Assembly: GCA_020740775.1 (NCBI GenBank)
Contig: JAHEWK010000009.1
Coordinates: 1,426,001 to 1,490,000, forward strand
Direction: 5' to 3'
Length of the DNA stretch: 64,000 nucleotides
Origin: Ilyonectria destructans
Lineage: Eukaryota; Ascomycota; Sordariomycetes; Hypocreales; Nectriaceae
The translations under genes and the position numbers were made by a program. This document shows, in pieces, positions 20,552-29,904 of the stretch. Position 1 is the stretch's first letter. Each line of letters begins with the position of its first letter. The notes under the pieces were generated by a model that searched no databases, was not told the DNA's origin, and worked only from the letters and a program-made list of their open reading frames with translations.

Positions 20552-23107
20552 TTACTCAATTGTCTTCAATTGCCCGTTGGACTCAAACATGGCTTGCAGC
20601 ACGCAGAGATCTGCCAGCGCTTCACCAACAGAGAAGACCTCTGCTAGCTTTCCGTCCCGAACTCCCTCTGCAAACGTAGCAATCTCGTTCTTGATACCAT
20701 GGTCCAAGGGGTAGTCGGCCTTGTGTGTGCACTTCCCCCCCTTGCCATCCCACGTCGTCGTCTCAACGCCAGATGGTGTGAAGATGACGGCCCCGTTGGT
20801 TGTCACAACCTCGAGTTCGAAGCCGCCTTTGAACTCCGTCATAAACGACTGCGAGAACGTGCCCGCGGCTCCTTTATTGGTCCGCAAGAGCGCATGTACC
20901 GTGTCGAAGGGCGGCGTTCGTGGGTCGAGCTGCGAGATGTAAGCCACCACTTCTTTGATGTGTTCGTCTGCACCGGCGAGCAGAGTACGCAATCCTGCAA
21001 CGAAGTGAATGCCTCCATCGAGCAAGAAGCCACCTTGGTGAACGGGGTTCTTGCGCCTAAGTTTCCATTAGCGAGATGATTTCCGTCAACAAAGATGCGA
21101 ACCTACAGCGGGGTTCCAAAAGTCTTGCAACAGCCCCACTTACACCACCACCCTCACCGGAACGCATACAATAAAGATACCAATTAAACAGGCCACAGAC
21201 TAGCTGTAATAAAAGTAACTATATTTTTGGATTCCTCAGAGGCGTGGCTTTAATATTTTGTATACCAACCCCTAGCTTTACAGCAAGCCTCCACCCTACG
21301 CAGCATAGACTCCAGCAGGCCCCAAATAAAGTCTTAAGGGATAGCTTCCTATACTGCTTCTAAGTACACTTTAAATTTAGCAATATTAGCTGTATTTTTC
21401 TTTAATTTAGAGACCTAAGGGAATATTCTATAGAGATCTCTCTTTAGTCTGGCCTAAATATACTTAATGGGGTTTAGATTGGGGCTATAAGGCGGCTAGT
21501 TAATAAGAGAGATTCTATACTTAAGCAGAAAGCTTATTGAGACCTTTAATATATAAATTCCAGTATTATCCTGCTGAAAAGACTGGATGTTATTATAATT
21601 AGAAAGAAGCCCAGAAGTTAGAGCTTTAATATAGCTCTTTAATAAATAGCCTCTACACTTAGAGGCTATATTTTAAGTTATAATAACCAGCTTATTTTGG
21701 CTTTTCTTATAAATTGCACCTTATACTATTATTATTATTATATTACCCTTACTATAGGCTATTTTATTAATAAATTTTAGGTTATAGATCTTATAGGTAA
21801 ACCTCTAGACTTAGATATCTAAATTAATACTACTATTTACAGTAGAATATTTATTAGAGAAGATAATCTAAGGGGTATAAGTAATAGATATAGTAGCAGA
21901 TAGAGATATCTTAAATACTCAGCTATACCTTATTTAATTCTTCCTCTTTTTTCGCCCAGTTATATATAAACTGAAGCTATTAAGCTGTATCTTTCTTTCG
22001 TAAAAAGATCCTCTTTCTAGCTTGCTATTTATATAAGTTGACCTTATTTAAAGTCCGGCGTATAGTTATTGCACTCACCCTAAGATTCAGGTTATCTACT
22101 AGATCTTTTCTTAAGATGCCTTCATTCTGTCGTATAGCGTGAATAATAGCCCTTTCGCCTGAGGCGTCAGACTTGGGGGACGCCCGGACTGAGGGCTAGG
22201 ATTGATTGATGTGGTTGTCTCGAGCCGTTGAAGCAGATAGCTGATTGTAGCTGTCGTGACCTCAAAACGCATTGCAACTATACTTCTTTTTTCTCCAGCT
22301 TGTACGGCCGCAATAATAGCCGCATGAAGCTTGGGGCTAGTTCGTTGTTTTCCTTGGCGATTTCCGGATATTATGGTCCCAAAAGATCGTAAATTGGACG
22401 TTATAATAAAAAGTTGTAAGATGTTGAAGATGAAGGAGCAAAAAACGCGGTTCGGATTCTTGACTCTGGTCGCGAAAAAGTCGCGTGGCGTTGCAAGACT
22501 TTTGGAACCCCGCTGTACCATGCAGTAGCCAGAAATCTGTCATCGTCTGGGATACGGAGGAAAAGCTTGACTTTGAATGTCTGCACCAATCCGCCAATCT
22601 TCTTCAGTTGTTCAGCAGCGTACAGGGCGCCCGGAAGGAGTCTATAGTTCTCTGCTACACCCCAAAGTGTACTCCCGCCACACGACTTGTGGAACTCGAT
22701 CAACTCGTGACCCTTGTCAAGATCGTTGGCAATGGGCTTCTCGCTCAATACATGCTTGCCAGCCGCAATCGCCTTCTTAACAAAATCGAACTGCGGTACA
22801 ATGGGCAGGGCAATGATGACTGCTTCGATGTCGGTCCTGGCCAGCAGGTCGTCGATGGAACGGCCAGGCGTGGACGGAGTGTCAAAGTAGGCATCGACGT
22901 TTTCTTTCGAGGCGAGTGATGTTGCAGAGGCTTCAGATCGAGAGTAGATGGCCTTGAGAGATAGAAGCTCGCAGGCTTGAACGGCAGGGAGATGTTCTGT
23001 TGGCCGCCATCGTCAGCTTGGTTGCCTGCACAAGATAGGACATTGGTCTGGAACATACCCTCCTGTACGAAGAGGCCTGCGCCAATGATTGCAACGCCGA
23101 TAGGCAT
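20552..23107 (-). CDS. Gfo/Idh/MocA-family NAD(P)-dependent oxidoreductase, intron 2 invaded by a transposon
   Basis: Exons on the minus strand: 23107-23059, 22996-22519 and 21056-20552, together 1032 nt (343 aa) with perfect frame. The N-terminal Rossmann fold starts MPIGVAIIGAGLFVQE (GxGxx(G/A) dinucleotide motif). Further motifs are LKAIYSRSE, DIEAVIIALPI, AGKHVLSEKPIA (EKP lysine motif), WGVAENYRL and, across the intron, ATAW-RKNPVHQGGFLLDGGIHF, typical of the C-terminal substrate domain. Members oxidise or reduce sugars, inositols, diols or related compounds; substrate unknown. The second intron (22518-21057, 1462 nt) contains a complete 1410-bp Tc1 element; without it and its TA duplication the intron would be 50 nt. 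The element lies in the donor, changing GTAGGT to GTACAG. The coding sequence itself is intact, but whether the mRNA still splices is open. Confidence 0.9.
21106..22515 (-). mobile_element. Tc1/mariner (DD34E, impala-like) DNA transposon, RIP-damaged
   Basis: A 1410-bp element with perfect 26-bp terminal inverted repeats (21106-21131 and 22490-22515), both starting CAGCGGGGTTCC at the outer ends, flanked by a TA duplication (21104-21105 and 22516-22517). TA target choice, size and DD34E transposase identify Tc1/mariner; the size and TIR length resemble Fusarium impala elements, but family assignment is tentative. The interior from about 21200 to 22100 is extremely AT- and TpA-rich, unlike its surroundings, which fits RIP. 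The outer part near 22110-22515 has ordinary base composition. It is a single inserted copy in the oxidoreductase intron, lying with its transposase in the same orientation as the host gene. Confidence 0.93.
21400..22350 (-). pseudogene. Tc1-type transposase remnant
   Basis: The N-terminal helix-turn-helix part is readable at about 22111-22350 (RTSPKLHAAIIAAVQAGEKR, then RFEVTTATISYLLQRL and SGRPPSLT). The catalytic part is heavily altered. QQDN with the second catalytic Asp is at 21570-21568. PPYSPNLNPI is followed by Lys at 21465-21463 where the family has Glu. The separation of exactly 34 residues fits DD34E. Two TAG codons (21498-21496 and 21456-21454) stand where the family normally has Trp. 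Trp-to-stop and Glu-to-Lys are both G-to-A changes on the coding strand, the RIP direction. Further stops are present upstream, so the gene is dead. Ends are approximate. Confidence 0.85.
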
Positions 23108-23886
23108 CTTGTCGGTGAGCTGAGTAGGTTTGGGAGATAGCGAATGGAAATGCTAGCTAGTCTGGAGTGGCCAATTTTGTCTTGTCACCAGACTCGCGAC
23201 TTGACTTAAATGGAATCCCCCAGCCGAAAGAATTGCCGAAATCCATGCCGCCGAAGCAACGCCACAGGGACGGTGATTTGGCCGTGAACATGTTGCGGAA
23301 TGATGACACAACGGATTGCATTACAATAGTCTTGCCTCCGACGTCTCAACTTCGCTTTCGGACATGGTGGCCCACATGCCGTCAATGTTACGGGTGTCAT
23401 AGCCGTGGAGAACCTCACCCACCCTCTCGTTTTGGCGTATTGGAGGCATGTGTCAATTTCACATTGCTGAGTGATATCACCATCTTCTCTCTTCGCCTCA
23501 ACACCGCCAGGGTGCCCGGCACGCGGTCCGAATTGGGGTGGACTCGGGACTAGCCTGCCACGCCCCCCATTGCATTGCCTGCTCACCAATGACCCTGCGT
23601 AGCGGCCATCTAGCTCGAGATCTAGTTGCGTCCCAAGATATCCTGCAGGAGCAGGCCTGTTTTCCCCCCCCCCCCGCAGAACCGAGTTACAAAGAGTCCG
23701 GGGTAATTAGTCGCGATACATTCCCGCCCAAGGCCGTTCGCTGGCAGGGTTGGCAAAACGATAAAGCCTGGCGGATTTCCCCTAGATCCAGTTGTCCCTT
23801 CTCTGTATCGCCATCCCATCATCGTCCTCTACACTCTACTCCATCATTCAAGCCCCAGTCATTGGCAGTGGAACATTGCTTCATCC
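23108..23886. promoter_or_regulatory. Shared divergent promoter region
   Basis: 779 bp separate the starts of the oxidoreductase (minus) and the MFS exporter (plus), so this stretch probably holds both promoters and could allow co-regulation. It contains a run of 12 C at about 23664-23675. No specific factor site was assigned with confidence. Confidence 0.5.
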
Positions 23887-25764
23887 ATGGACAAACGCAA
23901 CGTCTCCCACGTTGGCCAGCCTGGTAACAGCCTGGCCCGACCCTCTGCTGGTAAGTCGAAGACCCTAGGACCGTCTTGCCGAGGCATTGTACTCTAACTA
24001 ACGCGCTATACTTGCCAGATCATCCCCCAGACGGAACTCCTTGTGTTCCTGTTACCTCGGTCGACAAAGCAGACTGCATCATCGAGCATGAAGAATTGGC
24101 CAAGGACCCAGAGTCCCAAGGCCACGGGGTAGTATACCCCGAGCATCGAGCCCAATATCTGAAAGGCTGGCCTCTGGTCTGGGCCTTTGTGGGATGGCTC
24201 ATGACCGAGTTTATGGGCGGATTGGTGAGTGACAAAAGTCCGCATCTTGTTGGCCTTGACTGATTTGTGACAGGGTGGAAATATGCTTTCCCCAGCATTA
24301 CCCGTCGTCGCGTCCAAGTTCAATGCCCTCAACCAGCTAGGCTGGGTCAGCGGCGCCTACTACATGTCGCAATGCGGCTGCATGCTCCTGTTCGGCCAAT
24401 GCCTCGCCGTCTTCAACGCCAAGTATGTCTTGATTGCAACAATTGTCTTCTTCATGATCGGATCCGCCATCTCCGGCGGTGCTCAAGACGTGACCACTCT
24501 TATTCTCGGCCGAGCCATCGCCGGCATTGGATCTGCGGGATGTTGGGTTTCCGTCATCACGCTCGTGGCTCTGCTCGTGGAGCTCAAGACTCGACCTGTT
24601 CTCATGGGTCTCTTCGGCGTCCAGAACGCCATCAGCGGCACTGTTGGCCCCATTATCGCTGGTGCATTCGCCAACATCGGCCTTTGGCGGATGTGCTTTC
24701 TGATTGTTCTCCCTCTTGGCGCCATCACCATTCTCATCAATTGGTTCGTTTTGCCCAGTGTTCCGGCTCTGCCGATTGACCAGGACATGGAAGCGAGACT
24801 GGACCAGCATCTGAAGTTGGTGCTCAAGGATGGCTCCAAGAACTTTTCCGATACTGCCCGTCGTTGGATCTTGATCGACTGGATCGGCTATTTCGTCGTA
24901 ACATGCAGCCTCGTGTGCTTCATTCTCGCGCTGCAATGGGGCGGTTCGACACATCCCTGGAAGTCCGCTATCATCATCGGTCTATTCATCGGCTTTGGTG
25001 GTCTTATGGGCCTGTTCCTCGTCATCCAGCATTTTACAACTTGCCCCCTTATGCCTCTGCGTGCTTGGAAGAACAGGACTGTGGTTGGAGCGTCATTCAT
25101 GGCCATGTTCACCCTGATGTGCAACCTTTTTGCCGCCGTCTTCATCCCCGTTCTCTATGAAGCTGGCCGGGGAGTCACGTCGTTGAAAGCTGGTCTTTTG
25201 GTCATTCCTTTTCTGCTCACCGTTGTCTTGTCCCAGGCTGGAGAGGGTCTCGTGATGAGCTTCACGAAGCGCTACTGGCACTGGGGTTGGACGTGTCCTG
25301 CCTTCCTAGCCGTTGGTGGAGGTCTTCTCTACACCGTGGACATCAAAACTTCCGACGCAGCCCTGATTGGATACCAGGTTATCTATGGTCTTGGTATCGG
25401 ATTCACCCAGAATGTTGCCTTCTTGTCGGTACAGGCGGACAACCCCGAAAGCGAAGTCCCAGCCGCCATCGCCATCGTTTCGTTCACTCAGCTCTTCGGT
25501 GGAATGTGCGGGCCGGTTATTGGCAACGCGATTTTGCAAAGTGGCTTGTTGAGGTATCTAACCGCAAACGGTGTCGATGGGGAAACCATCGCTTCCGTTC
25601 AAGCTTCCGTCTTTGCGATTTGGGAATTGAGCGGCGAGCTTCGCACCCAGGTCATCAAGGGGTACATAAGGGCGCTCAACGATATCTATATCGGGGCTGT
25701 GCCAATCTCGGGAATTATCATCGTTTGTGGTTTGCTGATCCGGAATCGCAGCTTGGCTGGTTAA
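23887..25764 (+). CDS. MFS exporter, DHA2-like (14-TM drug:H+ antiporter type)
   Basis: Exons 23887-23950, 24019-24224 and 24274-25764, together 1761 nt (586 aa), frame kept, with GTAAGT and GTGAGT donors. The start is MDKRNVSHVG at 23887. After a hydrophilic N-terminus the membrane part starts WPLVWAFVGWLMTEFMGG. LGWVSGAYYMSQCGCMLLFGQ matches the second segment, LILGRAIAGIGSAGCW follows, and AISGTVGPIIAGAFANIGLWRMCFLIVLP is the antiporter motif C region found in exporters. It probably pumps a small metabolite or toxic compound across the plasma membrane. It is divergently paired with the oxidoreductase and near the Zn2Cys6 and SnoaL-like genes, which suggests a role in the same pathway. Substrate unknown. 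Confidence 0.88.
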
Positions 25765-25952
25765 GTGACAGATTCAGGGAATAAGGTGTCTTCGGTAGCT
25801 TATCACAATGAAGTTGAATCGCGCAATTATAACCAAGGAATTGAATGCGCAATTTGTACAAGACATTTCATTATACCAGAGATAGTAACCAGAACTCTAA
25901 CACGAAAAATGCAGACTGTCCCAACCATAGGGCTTCCTAAAGCAAAAGTTCA

Positions 25953-28900
25953 TCAACATATAACCACCCAATTTGACATCTCTGCTAAGATGACCTCTAA
26001 ACTTGAACTTTCTATCAGACCCACGTTTGGTGCTGACTCATATTCGAGATTAGCCTCGGTATCCTGCGAATGGAATTTCCATTCATCAGTGCGAGGGTCC
26101 CAAGTTGCCTCCTCCAAGGTCTTCTGTGTTTGTGTAGAGAATCCTGCAGCGTCACTCATTCTTAGGATCTCTAGCGAAGTCGCAGACGGGACCTTTGTTT
26201 TATGCGATGCGAAGCCAGATCTGGCCTCACGTCCACATGCCTCAATGAGACAGTCCCAGCAGAATCGATTCGGGAGGACAACAGTTGGATAATTCAGTTG
26301 AAGACAAAGAACAGTGGCCGCAAGACGTCCAAGCCAATTATCTGAGGACCGCACAATGGACGCATTTGCAGGATGCTCCAATATTTCCTCCCAGTTGTCC
26401 ATCATTGTAAACTTTGGGTTTCCGACGAAAGGCGATGTGACTCTTGGCTCCTTGTGACTGCATTTGTCGCTGAAAATATAGAGCGACTTGCTACTGAGTT
26501 GGCGGAGTATGTCGAGGTCTGCAATCCACTTGCCGTGGTCATGAACAGACACAACCGATTCCAGAAAATAGACTTCGGTATCCCTATATCCGTAGGCTCC
26601 AATGTCGATTGGAAGCACATAATCAGTGAACTGCAAGTGGAGCGTAGTCGATTGAAATGAGTCCTCGAGCCTCCCATCAAAGGGACTGTGAGTGACCACG
26701 CGCCAATCCGATTCCACATCCCGAACCCTCGGGTCTTTCGGTGGGATCAGCATTGCTATCCCAGGCTTTCCAACACTTCCTTTGACTCGACGTACTTCGT
26801 AGGCCTGGCACCTTTCATGAGGATCGCAAAGCAGTACTCCTGCAATGTAGATTGAATCCCCTGTCGCCATGGCCATCACTTGCTGCAGGCTGGTAGGATC
26901 GACAGTGGTAGATCCAGATTCAAAAAGAGCTATGCAGGAAAAAGTCTGCCCAATACTGAGTGGAAACGCGGCAAATCGAAAAGGCGCGAATATGTTGTCC
27001 ATCTCGAGAGATTTGGGAACCCATGGCATTTTGTGTAGGGGCAGTGACGTTGCTTCTAGAGCTATCGACGAACTGGGTAGCAGTTTGTAAATCTTTTCCA
27101 CGGTGGCCATTGCCCGCAAACTTAACATGAAGTCTCTCCTTGGTTCGTGGCAGATGAAGGCGTCTAAGTATCGGAGCAACTTCGATTGACTTAATAAGTG
27201 TCTCTGGAGCGTACATGATAAAGTCTCGCGGCTAATGTTATTTGGCAACGATAAGGAGGAGTCGTTGCAAATATTTGGCTGGCGAGTCGCGTAAAGTGCT
27301 GCTTGATTCGGGTCTCCGGCCACAAGGTCAAGCACCTCTTCGGAAATATCTATTCCGTCGCAGGCATATTTGTCATTGAACCCCAAGTCGTTCCAGTCGT
27401 TCCAGTAATTGGGATTCTCACGTTTCTTGCCCGTGAAAATGTCAGGGGGTGAGTTCCAAGTGATTGTTCTTCCGTGTCTGGAGATAGAGAGCGACTCGAG
27501 AGGAAGCGCGCATTCCCTTTGGCTCTCAATCTGTCTCAATCTCTTATCGTCGTATCGGAGATTCTGATTCCCTCCAATTTCTTTCAAATGGGAGCTTACC
27601 CATCGTACATGCTGGTCGGCTTGGATTATCGAGCCTTTGAAGTTCCTTTTCAGCGTTTCCCGTTGAACTGGGAACGCAGTTGCATACTCGTAAGTGAGCG
27701 AATAGTTCTGTGAGTCCCCAGACCCTGCTAAGTACTGAATGATAAATTTCCTGCCTTTCTTTTGTTGAATTGAATTCGCGTATGAGCGAAGTACTTCCAC
27801 ACAAGCTTCTTCGTTGATAAGCAGAGGTAGAAAAGTATTCAGGCTGAGGATACCGAAAAGTGGAGGAGCAAAAGTCCCTGAAGAAAGGAAATCCGGGCGA
27901 CATCTTGACCCGTAGTTCATCAATTGATGTGCTTGTTTCTTTGCCAACGATTCCCCTGGGTCGAGTAGCGGTTCCATAGCTCGTGACAAATACCCAAACC
28001 AATAAGTCGTACCCGGCTCCGTGTGCGAACGAGACGCGACTTCAATAAAACTCCATAGTTCAACCATGAGAGAAGCTATGAGCTCCCTGTCTTGTTTCCA
28101 GAGGCGTGTGAGGGACCCCATCGCCACTTGAGATAGTTCACGAACCGTGATTCGGTTGCCTTGGGTCGAAAGGGATCTCTCTGCCATAACCGGCCCGCCA
28201 TAATAGCGGAGATCTGCCAGTGGGAGAGACCAATATACCCCATGGTGATCTGGGCTCTCTAAATGTAGCCCGATTGTTAAAAGGCCAGCATCGTTGACTA
28301 GTTCGTCTTTTGATTCGACCCTAACAGGCGAAGGTCCTTTTCCAAGCACAATCATATCCGGGTAAAGGTGCCACGAGGAGAGACCAAGGAGAACGGCGCC
28401 ATCCTGAACCGATTGTGGAATCCCTTTCACTAGTGAGTCGATAGCTACTAGGGCAGATTTCCAAGAACGTCGAACATTTTCGAGAAAATGCGGGTGTGTG
28501 CTGACTGGTAGTTCGATGTTACTCAATATCAACATGAGTTGTTTCTGTTTCTTCTCCATGGATTGGTCTGCCGCTTGAAGCCACGATCTTGCGCTTGCCT
28601 CCCATTGAGCCAAATCTTCTCGTGGGATAGATATGCGCGACGTCAGGCTGTCCCGCTCATAGGATGGCTCAGCTGGATCAATCCCTGCAAGCTCTTTCTT
28701 ACGTTCGGACACGAGCTGAGCCCAAATAGAGATAGCTTCTGATGACGACCACATACGGGCGAGCATACAGGCAAGCAGGTATACCGGAATCACATGAGCA
28801 CCCGAAGTTGCAGCAGCCCATATGCTCGTTCCGTCTATTCCCACATGATCGGCGAAGATACCATCTGCTCTCGAGGCTTTGGGATTGACATCTCGACACC

Positions 28901-29177
28901 GTGCGATCTCAACCGCTCGTTTTCCATAGGCTTTGACCAAATGCGGAGTACGGGGAATCCAGTCCTGGAATAGGGCACCCAGTTTCCTTGCAGTAACGTG
29001 CGGCGTTCCGTCCTCAGCAGCCGTTCGACGTCCTTCCGTCAGCTCCTTTCCTAGTGGTGAATATTCCGTGGGAGGCTGGAGTTTGATGATGCTAAAGTCG
29101 ACATTGAATGTAGCCAGTCCAAAGTTGGCTTCTGCAGTCTGAGAGATCAAGGAGGCGCCCAGTTTCTGGATAGACAT
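25953..29177 (-). CDS. Large conserved-looking protein of unknown function, 1074 aa
   Basis: One uninterrupted frame of 1074 codons, starting at ATG 29177-29175 (MSIQKLGASL); seven further upstream codons begin with TTG and were excluded. Composition is that of a normal globular cytosolic protein; no signal peptide or membrane segment is clear. N-terminal features are FGLATFNVDFS, TAAEDGTPHVTARKLGALF, then LVKAYGKRAVEIA. A central segment is rich in WSLPLADLRYYGGPV and TRLWKQDRELIASLMVELWSF. The C-terminal third includes WDCLIEACGREARSG. I do not recognise a named domain. Absence of introns over 3.2 kb is notable in this intron-containing region. It is head-to-tail with the ankyrin gene upstream (both minus). 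Function is not assigned. Confidence 0.82.
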   Translation of the reverse strand: MSIQKLGASLISQTAEANFGLATFNVDFSIIKLQPPTEYSPLGKELTEGRRTAAEDGTPHVTARKLGALFQDWIPRTPHLVKAYGKRAVEIARCRDVNPKASRADGIFADHVGIDGTSIWAAATSGAHVIPVYLLACMLARMWSSSEAISIWAQLVSERKKELAGIDPAEPSYERDSLTSRISIPREDLAQWEASARSWLQAADQSMEKKQKQLMLILSNIELPVSTHPHFLENVRRSWKSALVAIDSLVKGIPQSVQDGAVLLGLSSWHLYPDMIVLGKGPSPVRVESKDELVNDAGLLTIGLHLESPDHHGVYWSLPLADLRYYGGPVMAERSLSTQGNRITVRELSQVAMGSLTRLWKQDRELIASLMVELWSFIEVASRSHTEPGTTYWFGYLSRAMEPLLDPGESLAKKQAHQLMNYGSRCRPDFLSSGTFAPPLFGILSLNTFLPLLINEEACVEVLRSYANSIQQKKGRKFIIQYLAGSGDSQNYSLTYEYATAFPVQRETLKRNFKGSIIQADQHVRWVSSHLKEIGGNQNLRYDDKRLRQIESQRECALPLESLSISRHGRTITWNSPPDIFTGKKRENPNYWNDWNDLGFNDKYACDGIDISEEVLDLVAGDPNQAALYATRQPNICNDSSLSLPNNISRETLSCTLQRHLLSQSKLLRYLDAFICHEPRRDFMLSLRAMATVEKIYKLLPSSSIALEATSLPLHKMPWVPKSLEMDNIFAPFRFAAFPLSIGQTFSCIALFESGSTTVDPTSLQQVMAMATGDSIYIAGVLLCDPHERCQAYEVRRVKGSVGKPGIAMLIPPKDPRVRDVESDWRVVTHSPFDGRLEDSFQSTTLHLQFTDYVLPIDIGAYGYRDTEVYFLESVVSVHDHGKWIADLDILRQLSSKSLYIFSDKCSHKEPRVTSPFVGNPKFTMMDNWEEILEHPANASIVRSSDNWLGRLAATVLCLQLNYPTVVLPNRFCWDCLIEACGREARSGFASHKTKVPSATSLEILRMSDAAGFSTQTQKTLEEATWDPRTDEWKFHSQDTEANLEYESAPNVGLIESSSLEVILAEMSNWVVIC

Positions 29178-29904
29178 TTTGCTGGTGATGAAGCCCAATT
29201 AGCTGGTTAAGATGTGACAGATATGGGGTCGTTAATGTCCGAGACTCAAACCCGTTTCAACTCCAAATGACAGCTAACTTATCACAGTTCAGAAACAGTC
29301 GGCTTGAGATAGTGAGAAACTGGGCAATGATGTTCGTTGGTTCAGGTATTTGACAAGTGAGGCTGCAAAGTAAAGAATGCGGGGTTCGGCAAAGGTTGGG
29401 CTGAGAGAATATCAAAGAGCATGACAAGGCGTCACCATCGTCACGTGGAGCTGAGCAAATGTGCAAATGTGTCTCTGAGATTTGATTGGGTATTCAATAC
29501 AAAAATACTGGCTCTCAGCAAGCGCTGTGGGTGGTGGTAGGCGCATGTAGGACACCATGACGTGACGCGAGCTCATCAGCACGGAACAGAATAAATCAAG
29601 CGATGGATATTGCGGGTGAACAGTTCTATATATTTTCCGTCATTGCCACTTCCCATTGTCATACACTATATGCTATTACGTACTGCGGCAACTGCGGTAC
29701 TTGTCACATTGCGCTCTTATAAGCGCGGAGGTCGCCACCCAGAGTAGCTTATGACCCTCGCTAAAGGCTCGTCTTATTGTCCAATTGCCGTTCTATACTT
29801 TGAGACTATTACACATTAACCTTGAGCCATTTAAAGGGCTGAACAGGTATCCCTACTAATTGTGGAAATAGTATATACGCCTGGTCCCTTTAACAATAAC
29901 TCAG
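29178..29904. other. Intergenic, nothing recognised
   Basis: 727 bp between the 1074-aa gene's start and the ankyrin gene's stop. Presumed promoter of the former. No ORF with support. Confidence 0.5.

Noticed and set aside
24337..24954. 205-codon frame on the minus strand
   Set aside because: It is antisense to the MFS exporter, charged and low complexity, and mirrors the transporter's codon pattern.
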